From: Verrucomicrobiia bacterium
GTDB lineage: Bacteria; Verrucomicrobiota; Verrucomicrobiia; Limisphaerales; JADLHS01
Direction: 5' to 3'
NCBI GenBank assembly: GCA_026125285.1
Contig: JAHCLO010000028.1
Location: 24,020 to 88,019, forward strand
DNA: 64,000 nt
Under the pieces are notes generated by a model. It ran no database searches and had not been told where the DNA came from. It was given only the letters and a program-made list of their open reading frames with translations. Made by a program: the position numbers and the translations under genes. This document shows, piece after piece, positions 17,854-26,079 of the stretch. Positions within the stretch are counted from its first letter, which is position 1, and each line of letters opens with the position of its first letter.

Positions 17854-18552
17854 ATGGAACAACTCTTCACGAACCTCAGCCGCGCTGTTGAAGGCGCGCC
17901 GCTCATCGCCTTAAGCGCGGCGGCGGTGTGGGGCGTGTTGAGCATCGTGCTCAGTCCGTGTCACCTGGCGAGCATTCCACTCATCGTCGGCTTCATCGGC
18001 GGTCAGGGACAGGTCACGGTGCGGCGCGCATTCTGGACCGCCACGTTGTTTTCGGTGGGGATTCTCATCACCATCGCGGCGATAGGCGTCATCACGGCGG
18101 CAGCGGGCCGGATGATGGGCGACGTGGGGCGCTACGGGAACTATTTCGTCGCGGTGATCTTTTTCGTGGTCGGACTGCATCTGGTCGGCGTGATTCCGCT
18201 GTCATTTTCCGAACCGGGAACAGCGGGGATGAAACGCAAGGGGTATCTGGCCGCGTTCATTCTGGGTCTGGTGTTCGGCGTTACCCTCGGTCCCTGCACG
18301 TTCGCCTACATGGCCCCGATGCTGGCGGTGACCTTCAAGCTGGGTAGCGAGATGCCGTGGTATGCCGCCGGTCTGCTGCTGGCCTACGGTGTGGGCCATT
18401 GCGGGGTGATCGTGGCGGCGGGCACGTCCATCGAGCGCGTGCAGCGCCTCTTGAACTGGAACGAGCAATCGAAAGGCCTGGCCGTGCTAAAGATCGTGTG
18501 CGGCATTCTCGTCATGCTCGGCGGTGTCTGGTTGATCTACACCGCGCCGTGA
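17854..18552 (+). CDS. ccdA: CcdA/DsbD-family membrane electron carrier
   Basis: 232 residues with six transmembrane helices. The two half-site motifs of the family are visible: LSPCHLASIPLIVGFIGG near residue 37 and LGPCTFAYMAPMLAV near residue 148, each with one of the two redox-active Cys residues. CcdA moves reducing equivalents from cytoplasmic thioredoxin across the membrane to extracytoplasmic thioredoxin-like proteins. It starts one base after the stop of the thioredoxin/NosL-like gene, its probable partner. In this operon its job is more likely metalloid-related thiol chemistry than cytochrome c maturation, since no other ccm genes are near. Confidence 0.9.
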   Translation: MEQLFTNLSRAVEGAPLIALSAAAVWGVLSIVLSPCHLASIPLIVGFIGGQGQVTVRRAFWTATLFSVGILITIAAIGVITAAAGRMMGDVGRYGNYFVAVIFFVVGLHLVGVIPLSFSEPGTAGMKRKGYLAAFILGLVFGVTLGPCTFAYMAPMLAVTFKLGSEMPWYAAGLLLAYGVGHCGVIVAAGTSIERVQRLLNWNEQSKGLAVLKIVCGILVMLGGVWLIYTAP

Positions 18553-18612
18553 TGCGTGATGCGTAAAATCAATTTCCATCGAAACCGTAACACTCAAACC
18601 AAACGGACAAAC

Positions 18613-19287
18613 ATGAAAACTGAACTGAATCGCAGAACATTCGTTGGTCTGACCGCCACGGCGGCCCTCGCGGGCTCGCTGGCCGGCGCCAAAGCTCAAA
18701 CTTCGGAAACGAGTCCCAAGACGCTGAAAATTCTGGGCATTTCTTGCAGCCCGCGCAAAGGCATGACCACGGCGAAGGCGGTGCAAGCCGCGCTCGATGC
18801 GGCCAAAGAACTCGACGCGCGAATTCAGGCCGAGCTGATTGACCTCGGCGGACTGAGCATCGCCGGCTGGTCGCCCACCCCGCCAAACGACGACTTCGCG
18901 GCAATCCTGCCAAAGCTTCAAGACCCCGCGGTGGCCGGGATCATCATTGGCTCGCCGTCTTACTTCCGCAGTTTGAGCGCGCTGACCAAGGCGTTTATTG
19001 AGCGCTGCGCGCCGTTGCGCGAACCCAAGATGTTGCTGGAGGGCAAACCCGTGGGCGTGATCGCCACCGGCGGATTCCGCAATGGCGGCCAGGAACTGGT
19101 CATCGAACAAATCCAAACCGCGATGTTGTGCTTCGGCATGATTCCCGTCGGCGGACGTCCGCCGGCCTTCCAAGGCGGCACGCTGCTCGCAACCAAGGAC
19201 GACATCAGCGCCGACGAACTTGGCCTCGGCACGGCGCGTAACACCGGCCTGCGTGTAGCGGACGTTGCGTTGAGGCTGTTCCGGTGA
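18613..19287 (+). CDS. NAD(P)H-dependent flavoprotein (FMN reductase family) with Tat-like signal
   Basis: 224 residues. The N-terminus contains NRRTFVGLTATAALAGSLAG, a twin-arginine type signal peptide, and cleavage near AKAQ is likely. The mature part is a flavodoxin-like fold: LKILGISCSPRKGMTT binds the FMN phosphate and GIIIGSPSYFRSLSAL follows, as in NADPH-dependent FMN reductases. The gene closes the arsR-led operon, about 60 bases after ccdA. ArsH enzymes belong to the same superfamily but are longer and not exported, so ArsH is not assigned. A role in reducing or oxidising a metalloid outside the cytoplasm is a guess. Confidence 0.78.
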   Translation: MKTELNRRTFVGLTATAALAGSLAGAKAQTSETSPKTLKILGISCSPRKGMTTAKAVQAALDAAKELDARIQAELIDLGGLSIAGWSPTPPNDDFAAILPKLQDPAVAGIIIGSPSYFRSLSALTKAFIERCAPLREPKMLLEGKPVGVIATGGFRNGGQELVIEQIQTAMLCFGMIPVGGRPPAFQGGTLLATKDDISADELGLGTARNTGLRVADVALRLFR

Positions 19288-19416
19288 GGGATCTCCCGGA
19301 GAGTTGCTCGACATCACTGCATCGGTTCCAAACTTCGGTTCTCCTTTTTGCTGGCCAGGCCGGAGCGCGTGCCGTTTATTGAACCGCGTGAATTGGTCAA
19401 CCCTTATTCTGCGGCC

Positions 19417-20040
19417 GTGATTGCCTTGCTTGATTACGGTTCCGGCAACTTGCGCAGTGTTCACAAGGCACTGCTCGCCGTCGGCGCCACAGTGCAACTG
19501 GTACAACGACCGGAGGGCCTGCAGGACGCGCGAGCCGTGGTGCTGCCAGGCGTGGGCGCGTTTGACGACTGTCTGAACGCGCTGCAACGACAGGAGTTGC
19601 TGGAGGCGGGGCGCGAGTTCATCCGGAGCGGACGCGCGTTCCTGGGGATATGCGTGGGCTACCAAGCGTTGTTTGAGAAGAGCGAGGAATTCAACAGTTG
19701 CGCGGCGGGCCTCGGGATTTTCGGCGGCAAAGTGGTGCGCTTCGCCGACGCGAACGGCCTGAAGATTCCGCAGATCGGCTGGAATCAACTCGCGATCACC
19801 CGGCCGGATTGCCCGCTGTATCGGGGTGTGCCCGACGGCAGCTATGTGTATTTCGTTCACAGTTTTTTCCCGCGACCCGCCGACGATGCCATCGTGGCCA
19901 CGCGGACGGAGTACGGCGAGACGTTTGCGTCGTCGGTCTGGCGCGACAACGTCTTTGCCACGCAGTTTCACCCGGAGAAAAGCCAGAAGGTCGGCCTGCA
20001 ATTGTTGCGGAATTTCGTGGAACTGGCCGCCAAAGGGTGA
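19417..20040 (+). CDS. hisH: Imidazole glycerol phosphate synthase, glutamine amidotransferase subunit
   Basis: 207 residues of a class I glutamine amidotransferase. The start VIALLDYGSGNLRSVHKAL (GTG at 19417) is the standard HisH N-terminus; the open frame upstream is not conserved. The catalytic Cys is in FLGICVGYQALFE, and His and Glu are in TQFHPEKSQ. HisH supplies ammonia to HisF for making imidazole glycerol phosphate in histidine synthesis. No hisF or hisA is adjacent; hisC lies 4 kb downstream on the same strand. Confidence 0.93.
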   Translation: MIALLDYGSGNLRSVHKALLAVGATVQLVQRPEGLQDARAVVLPGVGAFDDCLNALQRQELLEAGREFIRSGRAFLGICVGYQALFEKSEEFNSCAAGLGIFGGKVVRFADANGLKIPQIGWNQLAITRPDCPLYRGVPDGSYVYFVHSFFPRPADDAIVATRTEYGETFASSVWRDNVFATQFHPEKSQKVGLQLLRNFVELAAKG

Positions 20041-20152
20041 TTCGCCGGCCGATGCGACGATACCCTTGGGTGACATCGCGCCAAGTTTGATTGGCCAGTT
20101 GCCGCCCACCAGCCTATGTTGCGCCGGACATGACAACCATTACCTTACAGCC

Positions 20153-21619
20153 ATGAGCAATTTGCGCCGATACCGCCTGAGCCATCTCGTCGGTCTTGCC
20201 GGCTGGCTTGCGTTTTCCGCACCGGCCATTGCGGCGTCCAGTCTGGAACTTGCCCGCCAGTTGAATGAAGCGTTTGCGCAAGTGGCGGACAAGGTCACGC
20301 CTTCCGTCGTGGTCATTACCGTCACGCAAAAGACTCCGACCTACATGGTCGAAGACTTGGAAGACATCCCCGACGATTTTCTGCCGCCGGAGTTGCGGCG
20401 ACGCTATCGCGAGCGCTTCAACGAGACGCCGCGGCCCCGCACCACCGGCCAGGGCTCGGGTACCATCATCCGTGAGAACGGCTACATTCTTTCCAATCGC
20501 CATGTGGTGGAGGATGCGGAAAACATCGAGGTCCGCCTCAAGGATGGCCGGAAGTTCACCGCCACGGTGCGCGGCTCGGATGCGCAATCCGACGTGGCGG
20601 TGCTCAAGATTGAAGCGGAGGGATTGCCCGCGGCTCGGTGGGCGGATTCAGACAAAACCCGCGTGGGGGAATTCGCCATCGCCATCGGCGCGCCCTACAG
20701 TCTGGATTACACCGTCACTTTCGGTCACGTGAGCGCCAAGAGCCGCGGTGATGTGGTGCCCGCCTACGTGGGCGGCGCCATCATGGATCAGGACTTCATC
20801 CAGACGGACGCCAACATCAATCCGGGCAACAGCGGCGGGCCGTTGGTGAACATTGACGGCGAAGTCATTGGCATCAACAGCATGATTCGCGGCCTGCAAA
20901 CCGGCATCGGCTTCGCCATCCCCAGCAATCTGGCTCGCGAGATTTCGGACCAGATCATTGCGGAGGGCAAATTCACCCGCGCCTGGCTGGGCGTGAGCAT
21001 TCGGGGACTGCGAGACGACGCGGAGTTCCGGGAGTTGAGCCCCGGCGTGACCGACGGCGTGGTGATCCGCGCCATTCTCCCCGATGGTCCGGCCGCCAAA
21101 TCCGACTTGCGCCCCACCGACATCATCACGGCGGTGGACGGGCGTGCCGTTGCCACCCCACAGGAACTGCGCAATGAAATTCGCGGCAAGAAGGTGGGCC
21201 AGCCGATCACTTTGGACGTGTCGCGTGCCGGCAAGACCTTCCAGTTGAAGGTCGAGCCTGGCGAATGGGTCGAGGAAACACCGGTGGTCGCCGCCGCCCC
21301 GCCGGAGAAAGCTCCGGAAGCAAATCCCGGCGCCAGTCTCGGGATGACGGTGGCAGCCATCAGCGATGAACTCGTGAAGAAATTCAACCTCAAGCGAACC
21401 GAAGGCGTCATCATAACGTCCGTGGATGAGAACAGCGCCGCGGCGCGCAAGGGCCTCCAACCCGGGGACGTGATCACCGCCATCAACCATGGTCCCATTA
21501 CCAGCGTGCGACAGTTTCAACGCGCGATCAGGCGAGCCGATATCAAAAAGGGACTGCTGTTGAACCTGGTCCGGGGCGAAACCGCCCACTTCGAGGTGCT
21601 CAAGGATACCAGCAAGTAG
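20153..21619 (+). CDS. DegP/HtrA-type periplasmic serine protease
   Basis: 488 residues. A signal peptide (about 1-27, ending PAIAASS) leads to a trypsin-like domain with the catalytic triad: His in SNRHVVED, Asp in AQSDVAVLKI and Ser in INPGNSGGPLVNIDG. Two PDZ domains follow (about 285-375 and 395-480). The loop between N-terminus and protease is long and acidic (EDLEDIPDDFLPPELRRRY). HtrA proteins degrade or refold misfolded envelope proteins. The ATG at 20153 yields the signal peptide; the open frame continues upstream across hisH in another frame and is not real. It starts 112 bases after hisH. Confidence 0.93.
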   Translation: MSNLRRYRLSHLVGLAGWLAFSAPAIAASSLELARQLNEAFAQVADKVTPSVVVITVTQKTPTYMVEDLEDIPDDFLPPELRRRYRERFNETPRPRTTGQGSGTIIRENGYILSNRHVVEDAENIEVRLKDGRKFTATVRGSDAQSDVAVLKIEAEGLPAARWADSDKTRVGEFAIAIGAPYSLDYTVTFGHVSAKSRGDVVPAYVGGAIMDQDFIQTDANINPGNSGGPLVNIDGEVIGINSMIRGLQTGIGFAIPSNLAREISDQIIAEGKFTRAWLGVSIRGLRDDAEFRELSPGVTDGVVIRAILPDGPAAKSDLRPTDIITAVDGRAVATPQELRNEIRGKKVGQPITLDVSRAGKTFQLKVEPGEWVEETPVVAAAPPEKAPEANPGASLGMTVAAISDELVKKFNLKRTEGVIITSVDENSAAARKGLQPGDVITAINHGPITSVRQFQRAIRRADIKKGLLLNLVRGETAHFEVLKDTSK

Positions 21620-21747
21620 CCGGCACGCCGCGATGCTTCCGCCCAAGCGACCGACAGCGGGTCAAGGCGGTCCTCATCGTTCCAAACAGGCGAGCGCCCG
21701 TCCCAACCAGAGATTGCAGTTTGGCGGGGCGTCGTTACTCTACGGCC

Positions 21748-22800
21748 ATGCGTTTCATCGGCAGTGTCATCGAAAAATTGCAGCGTCATCCGAAGCGGAT
21801 TGTCTTCCCGGAAGGCACCGAACCGCGGGTGTTGCAGGCGGCGCGACAGTTTCATGCGTTGCGGCTGGGCGCTCCCATTCTACTGGGTGACCGCACCAGG
21901 GTGAAGGAAATCGCCGCCGACCTGAACATTTCGTTGGAAGGCATCCGGGTCATCAATCCCGCCGAGAGCGAGGACCTCGAGAGTTTCACGCGTCGGTTTG
22001 TGTCGTTGCGCCGCGAGAAGGGGCTACAGACGGCGGAAGCGCAGGAAGCGATGCGGCATCCGAATTACTACGGCGCGATGATGGTGGCGATGCATCAGGC
22101 CGACGGATTGGTCGCCGGTACGAGCCACAGCACGGGCAGTGTGCTCCGGTCGTTGTTTCAGATCATCAAGGTGGCCCCGCAAGCCACGGTGGCTTCCAGT
22201 TGCATGGTGATGGAGGTGGAGGATTCGCGGTTTGGAGAGAACGGCGTGTTGTTCATGGCGGACTGCGGCGTGATCGCCGAACCAACGGTGGATCAACTGG
22301 CCGAGATCGCGCTGTCCACGGCGCAATTCGCGCGGCATTTGCTGAACGCCCGCCCGCGGGTTGCCCTGCTGTCGTTTTCCACCAAGGGCACGGCCACGCA
22401 TCCCTCCATCGGCAAGGTGCAGGCGGCCACTGCGTTGGCGCGGCAGCGGGCCGAGCAACGGTTGTTGGAGGCGGACTTTGACGGCGAACTCCAGGTGGAC
22501 GCGGCATTGGTGCCGGAGATCGCCGAACGGAAGCTGCCGGACAATCGCGTGGCCGGCCGGGCGAACGTGTTGATTTTCCCAGACCTGAATTCCGGCAACA
22601 TCGCCAGCAAGCTGGTGCGGCACATTGCCAAGGCCAACGCTTACGGCCAGGTGTTGCTGGGGTTGAACCGGCCGGCCGCCGATGTTTCGCGTGGGTCAAA
22701 TGCCCATGACATCCTCGGCGTGGCCGCCATCGTGGGGTTGCAAGCCATCAACTACAATCTGCTCTATCCCGGTGCCGGTCAGGAATTGCCCGGGGAATGA
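21748..22800 (+). CDS. pta: Phosphate acetyltransferase
   Basis: 350 residues covering the PTA/PTB catalytic domain, which exchanges acetyl-CoA and phosphate for acetyl phosphate. Recognisable blocks are IVFPEGTEPRVLQAA at the N-terminus, DGLVAGTSHSTGSVLR, FADCGV-like FMADCGVIAEPT, LLSFSTKGTA and NVLIFPDLNSGNIASKLV near the C-terminus. The protein lacks the N-terminal P-loop/DRTGG half found in long enterobacterial Pta; that half is encoded separately just downstream (22871). MRFIG at 21748 is the family start. Confidence 0.92.
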   Translation: MRFIGSVIEKLQRHPKRIVFPEGTEPRVLQAARQFHALRLGAPILLGDRTRVKEIAADLNISLEGIRVINPAESEDLESFTRRFVSLRREKGLQTAEAQEAMRHPNYYGAMMVAMHQADGLVAGTSHSTGSVLRSLFQIIKVAPQATVASSCMVMEVEDSRFGENGVLFMADCGVIAEPTVDQLAEIALSTAQFARHLLNARPRVALLSFSTKGTATHPSIGKVQAATALARQRAEQRLLEADFDGELQVDAALVPEIAERKLPDNRVAGRANVLIFPDLNSGNIASKLVRHIAKANAYGQVLLGLNRPAADVSRGSNAHDILGVAAIVGLQAINYNLLYPGAGQELPGE

Positions 22801-22870
22801 GAGCGGGAACGCGTGGCACAATGAAGTCCGGGCGAATCCTCCGCACGCCGAAGCTGCTTTTTGATTTGAA

Positions 22871-23965
22871 GTGAACACCACGACTCCCCGTGTCTTCATT
22901 GCCGCCACGCGCCAGAACGATGGCAAGACGACTACTTCGCTGGGATTGATCGCGGCCCTCCAGCAACACTTCCCGCGCATTGGCTACATCAAACCTGTCG
23001 GACAACGGTTCGTCGAAATCGAGGAGCAGAAGATTGACGAGGATTCGGTGCTGATGGACGCCGTGTACCGGCTCAACTGTCCTTTGGTGGACATGAGTCC
23101 CATCGCGGTGGAGCCCGACTTCACGCGCAAGTATTTGCTGGCCGCCAACAACGAGGCGCTCGTGCGGCGCATCCAGACCGCGTTCGACCGTGTGGCGTGG
23201 GAGAAGGAATTCGTGCTGTGCGAAGGTTCCGGTCACGCGGGCGTGGGTTCGGTTTTTGATCTGTCGAACGCCCAAGTGGCGAAAATCCTGGGCTGCAAAG
23301 TGGTCATTGTCACGCAGGGCGGCATTGGGAAGCCGATTGATGAAGTGGCGCTAAATCAGGCGTTGTTCGAGAAGGAAGGGGTGCAGGTCATCGGCGTGAT
23401 CCTCAACAAGGTGCATGGTGACAAGGTGGACTACATTTCAGATTTCGCGCGGCGCGGCTTGGGGCGCAAAGGCCTGGAATTACTGGGGGTGATTCCGCAT
23501 CAGCGGGTGTTGTCCAATCCCACGGTGGAGCTGATCTGCGAGGAGTTGCAGGCCGAATTGCTCAATCATCCGCCCACGATGGATGAACTGGTGGATGCGG
23601 TGGTGGTGGGTGCGATGGGCGCGCAGAACGCCATGCGTTTCTTCAAGCGCGGCGTGCTGCTGATCACGCCCGGTGACCGTGAGGACATTGTCTTGGCCGC
23701 CGGCACGGGCCTTGAAGCAGACAGTCCGGACAAGATGGCGGGCATCGTACTGACGGGCGGACTCCGTCCCAGTGAGGGCGTGCTCAAGGTGATTCGCACC
23801 ATGCCGATCCCGGTGTTGCTGGCGCGGGAGGACAGTTACCAGGTGGCATCCAAAGTCCACGATCTCACGGTGAAGACCCGCCCAAACGATGCCCAGAAGA
23901 TTTCGCTGATCCGCGACATTGTAGCCAAGAACGTGAACGTAAAGAGAATTCTGGAGGCCACCTAA
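22871..23965 (+). CDS. P-loop/DRTGG-domain protein (Pta N-terminal-like)
   Basis: 364 residues starting with GTG at 22871. The N-terminal half is a BioD-like P-loop fold: VFIAATRQNDGKTTTSLGL, with GYIKPVGQR, CEGSGHAG and LGCKVVIVTQGGIGKPIDE. The C-terminal part (from about 215) is a DRTGG domain, with the region VLLITPGDREDIVLAA. This arrangement equals the regulatory N-terminal half of long Pta enzymes, here as a free protein 70 bases after pta. A regulatory role for the phosphotransacetylase is likely by analogy. It ends one base before the hisC start. Confidence 0.82.
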   Translation: MNTTTPRVFIAATRQNDGKTTTSLGLIAALQQHFPRIGYIKPVGQRFVEIEEQKIDEDSVLMDAVYRLNCPLVDMSPIAVEPDFTRKYLLAANNEALVRRIQTAFDRVAWEKEFVLCEGSGHAGVGSVFDLSNAQVAKILGCKVVIVTQGGIGKPIDEVALNQALFEKEGVQVIGVILNKVHGDKVDYISDFARRGLGRKGLELLGVIPHQRVLSNPTVELICEELQAELLNHPPTMDELVDAVVVGAMGAQNAMRFFKRGVLLITPGDREDIVLAAGTGLEADSPDKMAGIVLTGGLRPSEGVLKVIRTMPIPVLLAREDSYQVASKVHDLTVKTRPNDAQKISLIRDIVAKNVNVKRILEAT

Positions 23966-23966
23966 C

Positions 23967-25070
23967 ATGCCCATTCCCCTGCCGGTCAATAGTGCCCTGC
24001 GCAATCTGCCGACCTATCAACCGGGCCGCCCCATCGAGGAAGTCGCCCGCGAGCTGGACCTGCCTGCCGCGGACATCATCAAGCTGGCCTCGAACGAAAA
24101 CCCGCTCGGGCCTTCGCCGGCGGCACTCGCCGCGATGCAACGCGCGCTGGCCAACATTCATCTTTATCCGGATGGGAACGCGTTCCATCTAAAGCAGCGA
24201 CTGGCCGAAAAACTCGCGTTGCCAGTGGCACATCTGATTCTCGGCAACGGTTCAAACGAAATCATCGAGTTCGTCGGCCATGCTTACATGGCGCCGGGCG
24301 TTGAAGTGGTGGTGTCGCAGTATTGCTTTGCCGTGTATCCGTTGGTGACGCAGTTGTTCGGCGCGAATCTGGTGACGGTGCCGGCCAAGGATTATGGCCA
24401 CGATCTTCCGGCCATGCTCAAAGCCATCACGCCCACGACGCGCGTGGTGTTCGTGGCCAACCCGAACAACCCCACGGGCACGGTAGTGGCGAACCCGGAG
24501 TTGGAGGAATTCGTCCGGCAGATTCCGCCCGAAGTGCTGCTGGTCCTGGATGAGGCTTACATTGAATTCCTGGAGTCGCCGGCGGATTTTCGGACCGCAA
24601 TCCGCGACGGCGCCCAACCGAATCTGCTGTTGATGCGGACCTTCTCGAAAATCTACGGCCTAGCCGGACTGCGGCTGGGTTATGGGATTGGGCATCCCGA
24701 TCTCATTGCGGCCCTGGAAAAGATCCGCCAGCCGTTCAACCTTAACTCCCTGGCGCAAGCCGCGGCGCTCGCCGCCTTGGACGATACCGAGCACATGCGC
24801 CGGACGCGCGAGAACAACGCGCAGGGTCTGGAGTTTTTCGTGGCGGCCTTTCAGCAGTTGAGACTCTCGTTCATTCCCTCCGCGGGCAACTTCATCCTCG
24901 TGCGGGTCGGCGACGGCCAGCGCGTGTTTGAGTCGCTGCAACGACAAGGTGTGATTGTGCGACCCATGGGTGGGTATCAATTGCCGGAATGGATACGCAT
25001 AACGATCGGCACACCTGCCGAGAACCTGCGCTGCGTGGGTGCGCTGAAACAAGTCGCCAAGCAGGGTTGA
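23967..25070 (+). CDS. hisC: Histidinol-phosphate aminotransferase
   Basis: 367 residues of a fold-type I PLP enzyme. The family signatures are IKLASNENPLGPSPAAL at the N-terminus, FVANPNNPTGTVV, LDEAYIEF and the PLP-lysine segment MRTFSKIYGLAGLRLGYGIG. Arg in WIRITIGT near the C-terminus binds substrate. HisC makes L-histidinol phosphate and can also serve in phenylalanine or tyrosine synthesis. It begins one base after the DRTGG protein, so the pta-DRTGG-hisC genes are probably one transcript although the functions differ. Confidence 0.93.
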   Translation: MPIPLPVNSALRNLPTYQPGRPIEEVARELDLPAADIIKLASNENPLGPSPAALAAMQRALANIHLYPDGNAFHLKQRLAEKLALPVAHLILGNGSNEIIEFVGHAYMAPGVEVVVSQYCFAVYPLVTQLFGANLVTVPAKDYGHDLPAMLKAITPTTRVVFVANPNNPTGTVVANPELEEFVRQIPPEVLLVLDEAYIEFLESPADFRTAIRDGAQPNLLLMRTFSKIYGLAGLRLGYGIGHPDLIAALEKIRQPFNLNSLAQAAALAALDDTEHMRRTRENNAQGLEFFVAAFQQLRLSFIPSAGNFILVRVGDGQRVFESLQRQGVIVRPMGGYQLPEWIRITIGTPAENLRCVGALKQVAKQG

Positions 25071-25118
25071 AATAGTCGAGCCGCCGGATGGCGGATCACT
25101 CTTATATTCAGAGCGGCC

Positions 25119-25901
25119 CTATGGCGCCGCCGAAGTGCCGGTTTTGGCCGAAAGCTCATGCCGTGAGTTGGCGCCACCGGCAGTTGAGTATTTCCCGGAC
25201 GCGAAGTTCCGCCGTAGCCGGATCAAACCTTTCAAGTCCCCAATCGCCGTGCTCCAGAGTTTCACCCGGCTGTCCGGGTCGTCCACCCAGCGCACGGGGA
25301 GATCGAGAATCCGGCAGCCCAGTTTCTCGCCCAGAATTAGCAGTTCCGTGTCCATGAACCAGCCGTTGTCCTCCACCAGCGGGAGCAATGCCTTGGCCGC
25401 ATCCCGGCGGATGGCTTTGAAACCGCATTGCGCGTCGGAAAATTTCACGCGAAACAGCGCTTTCACCAACCGCATGTAGCCGCGCGATATGATCTCCCGC
25501 TTCAGACCCCGCGTCGTCATCGCCGGCTTGAGTTGGCGCGAACCGACGGCCATATCATACCCGCCACCCAACAGGGCTTCGATCAAGGGCGGAAACGCGC
25601 CCAAGTCGGTGGACAAATCCACGTCCATGTAGCTGAGAACGTCCGCCGTGCTTTCGCTCCAGGCACGTTTGACCGCCCGCCCGCGACCTTTCTCCTCCAG
25701 GTGCAGCACGCGAACCCCCGGGAGCGTCTTTGAAAAGGAGCGCGCCATTTCGAGCGTCCGGTCGGTCGAGGCGTTGTCCGCGATCACAATTTCGACTGGA
25801 CCGCGACACTGGTCGGATAGGAAACGATGCAATCGCGGGAGACTTGATTTAAGCCGGGCTTCCTCATTGTAAACCGGGATGGTGACGTTGACTTGAGCCA
25901 T
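25119..25901 (-). CDS. Family 2 glycosyltransferase, dolichol-phosphate mannosyltransferase-like
   Basis: 260 residues with a GT-A fold. VTIPVYNEEARLKSSL binds the nucleotide, IVIADNASTDRT and YMDVDLSTDLGAF carry the DxD-type metal site, and DAQCGFKAIRRDAAKALLP with WFMDTELLILGEKLG match dolichyl-phosphate glucose/mannose synthases. There is no C-terminal membrane domain, so the enzyme is probably membrane-associated at most. The substrate is likely an undecaprenyl or similar polyprenyl phosphate. The next gene fragment upstream is a multi-spanning membrane protein of the sort that uses polyprenyl-linked sugars. Confidence 0.85.
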   Translation of the reverse strand: MAQVNVTIPVYNEEARLKSSLPRLHRFLSDQCRGPVEIVIADNASTDRTLEMARSFSKTLPGVRVLHLEEKGRGRAVKRAWSESTADVLSYMDVDLSTDLGAFPPLIEALLGGGYDMAVGSRQLKPAMTTRGLKREIISRGYMRLVKALFRVKFSDAQCGFKAIRRDAAKALLPLVEDNGWFMDTELLILGEKLGCRILDLPVRWVDDPDSRVKLWSTAIGDLKGLIRLRRNFASGKYSTAGGANSRHELSAKTGTSAAP

Positions 25902-25913
25902 GGGCAACGGGCG

Positions 25914-26060
25914 TTAAGCGCGAGCGGTGGCAGGTGCCGCCGGTCGCCACCCTTTCGTGTCAGTGACGACGACCAGCATGGTGGCGGCCTCGGCCGCGCC
26001 CGGGAACATCCCGGCTTCCTGACCGCTCTGGGCCGTCTCGTTGACCACTTCGTCTCCCAT
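25914..26060 (-). CDS. Possible small protein (48 aa)
   Basis: An ATG-to-TAA frame from 26060 to 25914 reads MGDEVVNETAQSGQEAG and ends with an Ala/Pro-rich tail after MLVVVTDTKGW. It lies between the membrane-protein fragment and the glycosyltransferase, 12 bases before the latter's start and on the same strand, so it could be translated. I do not recognise it and coding is unproven. Confidence 0.35.
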   Translation of the reverse strand: MGDEVVNETAQSGQEAGMFPGAAEAATMLVVVTDTKGWRPAAPATARA

Positions 26061-26079
26061 GGGTGATGATTAGTGTGGA

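Noticed and set aside
18613..19287. Naming the operon's last gene arsH
   Set aside because: It has the flavodoxin fold but carries a Tat-like export signal and lacks the length and sequence features expected of ArsH.
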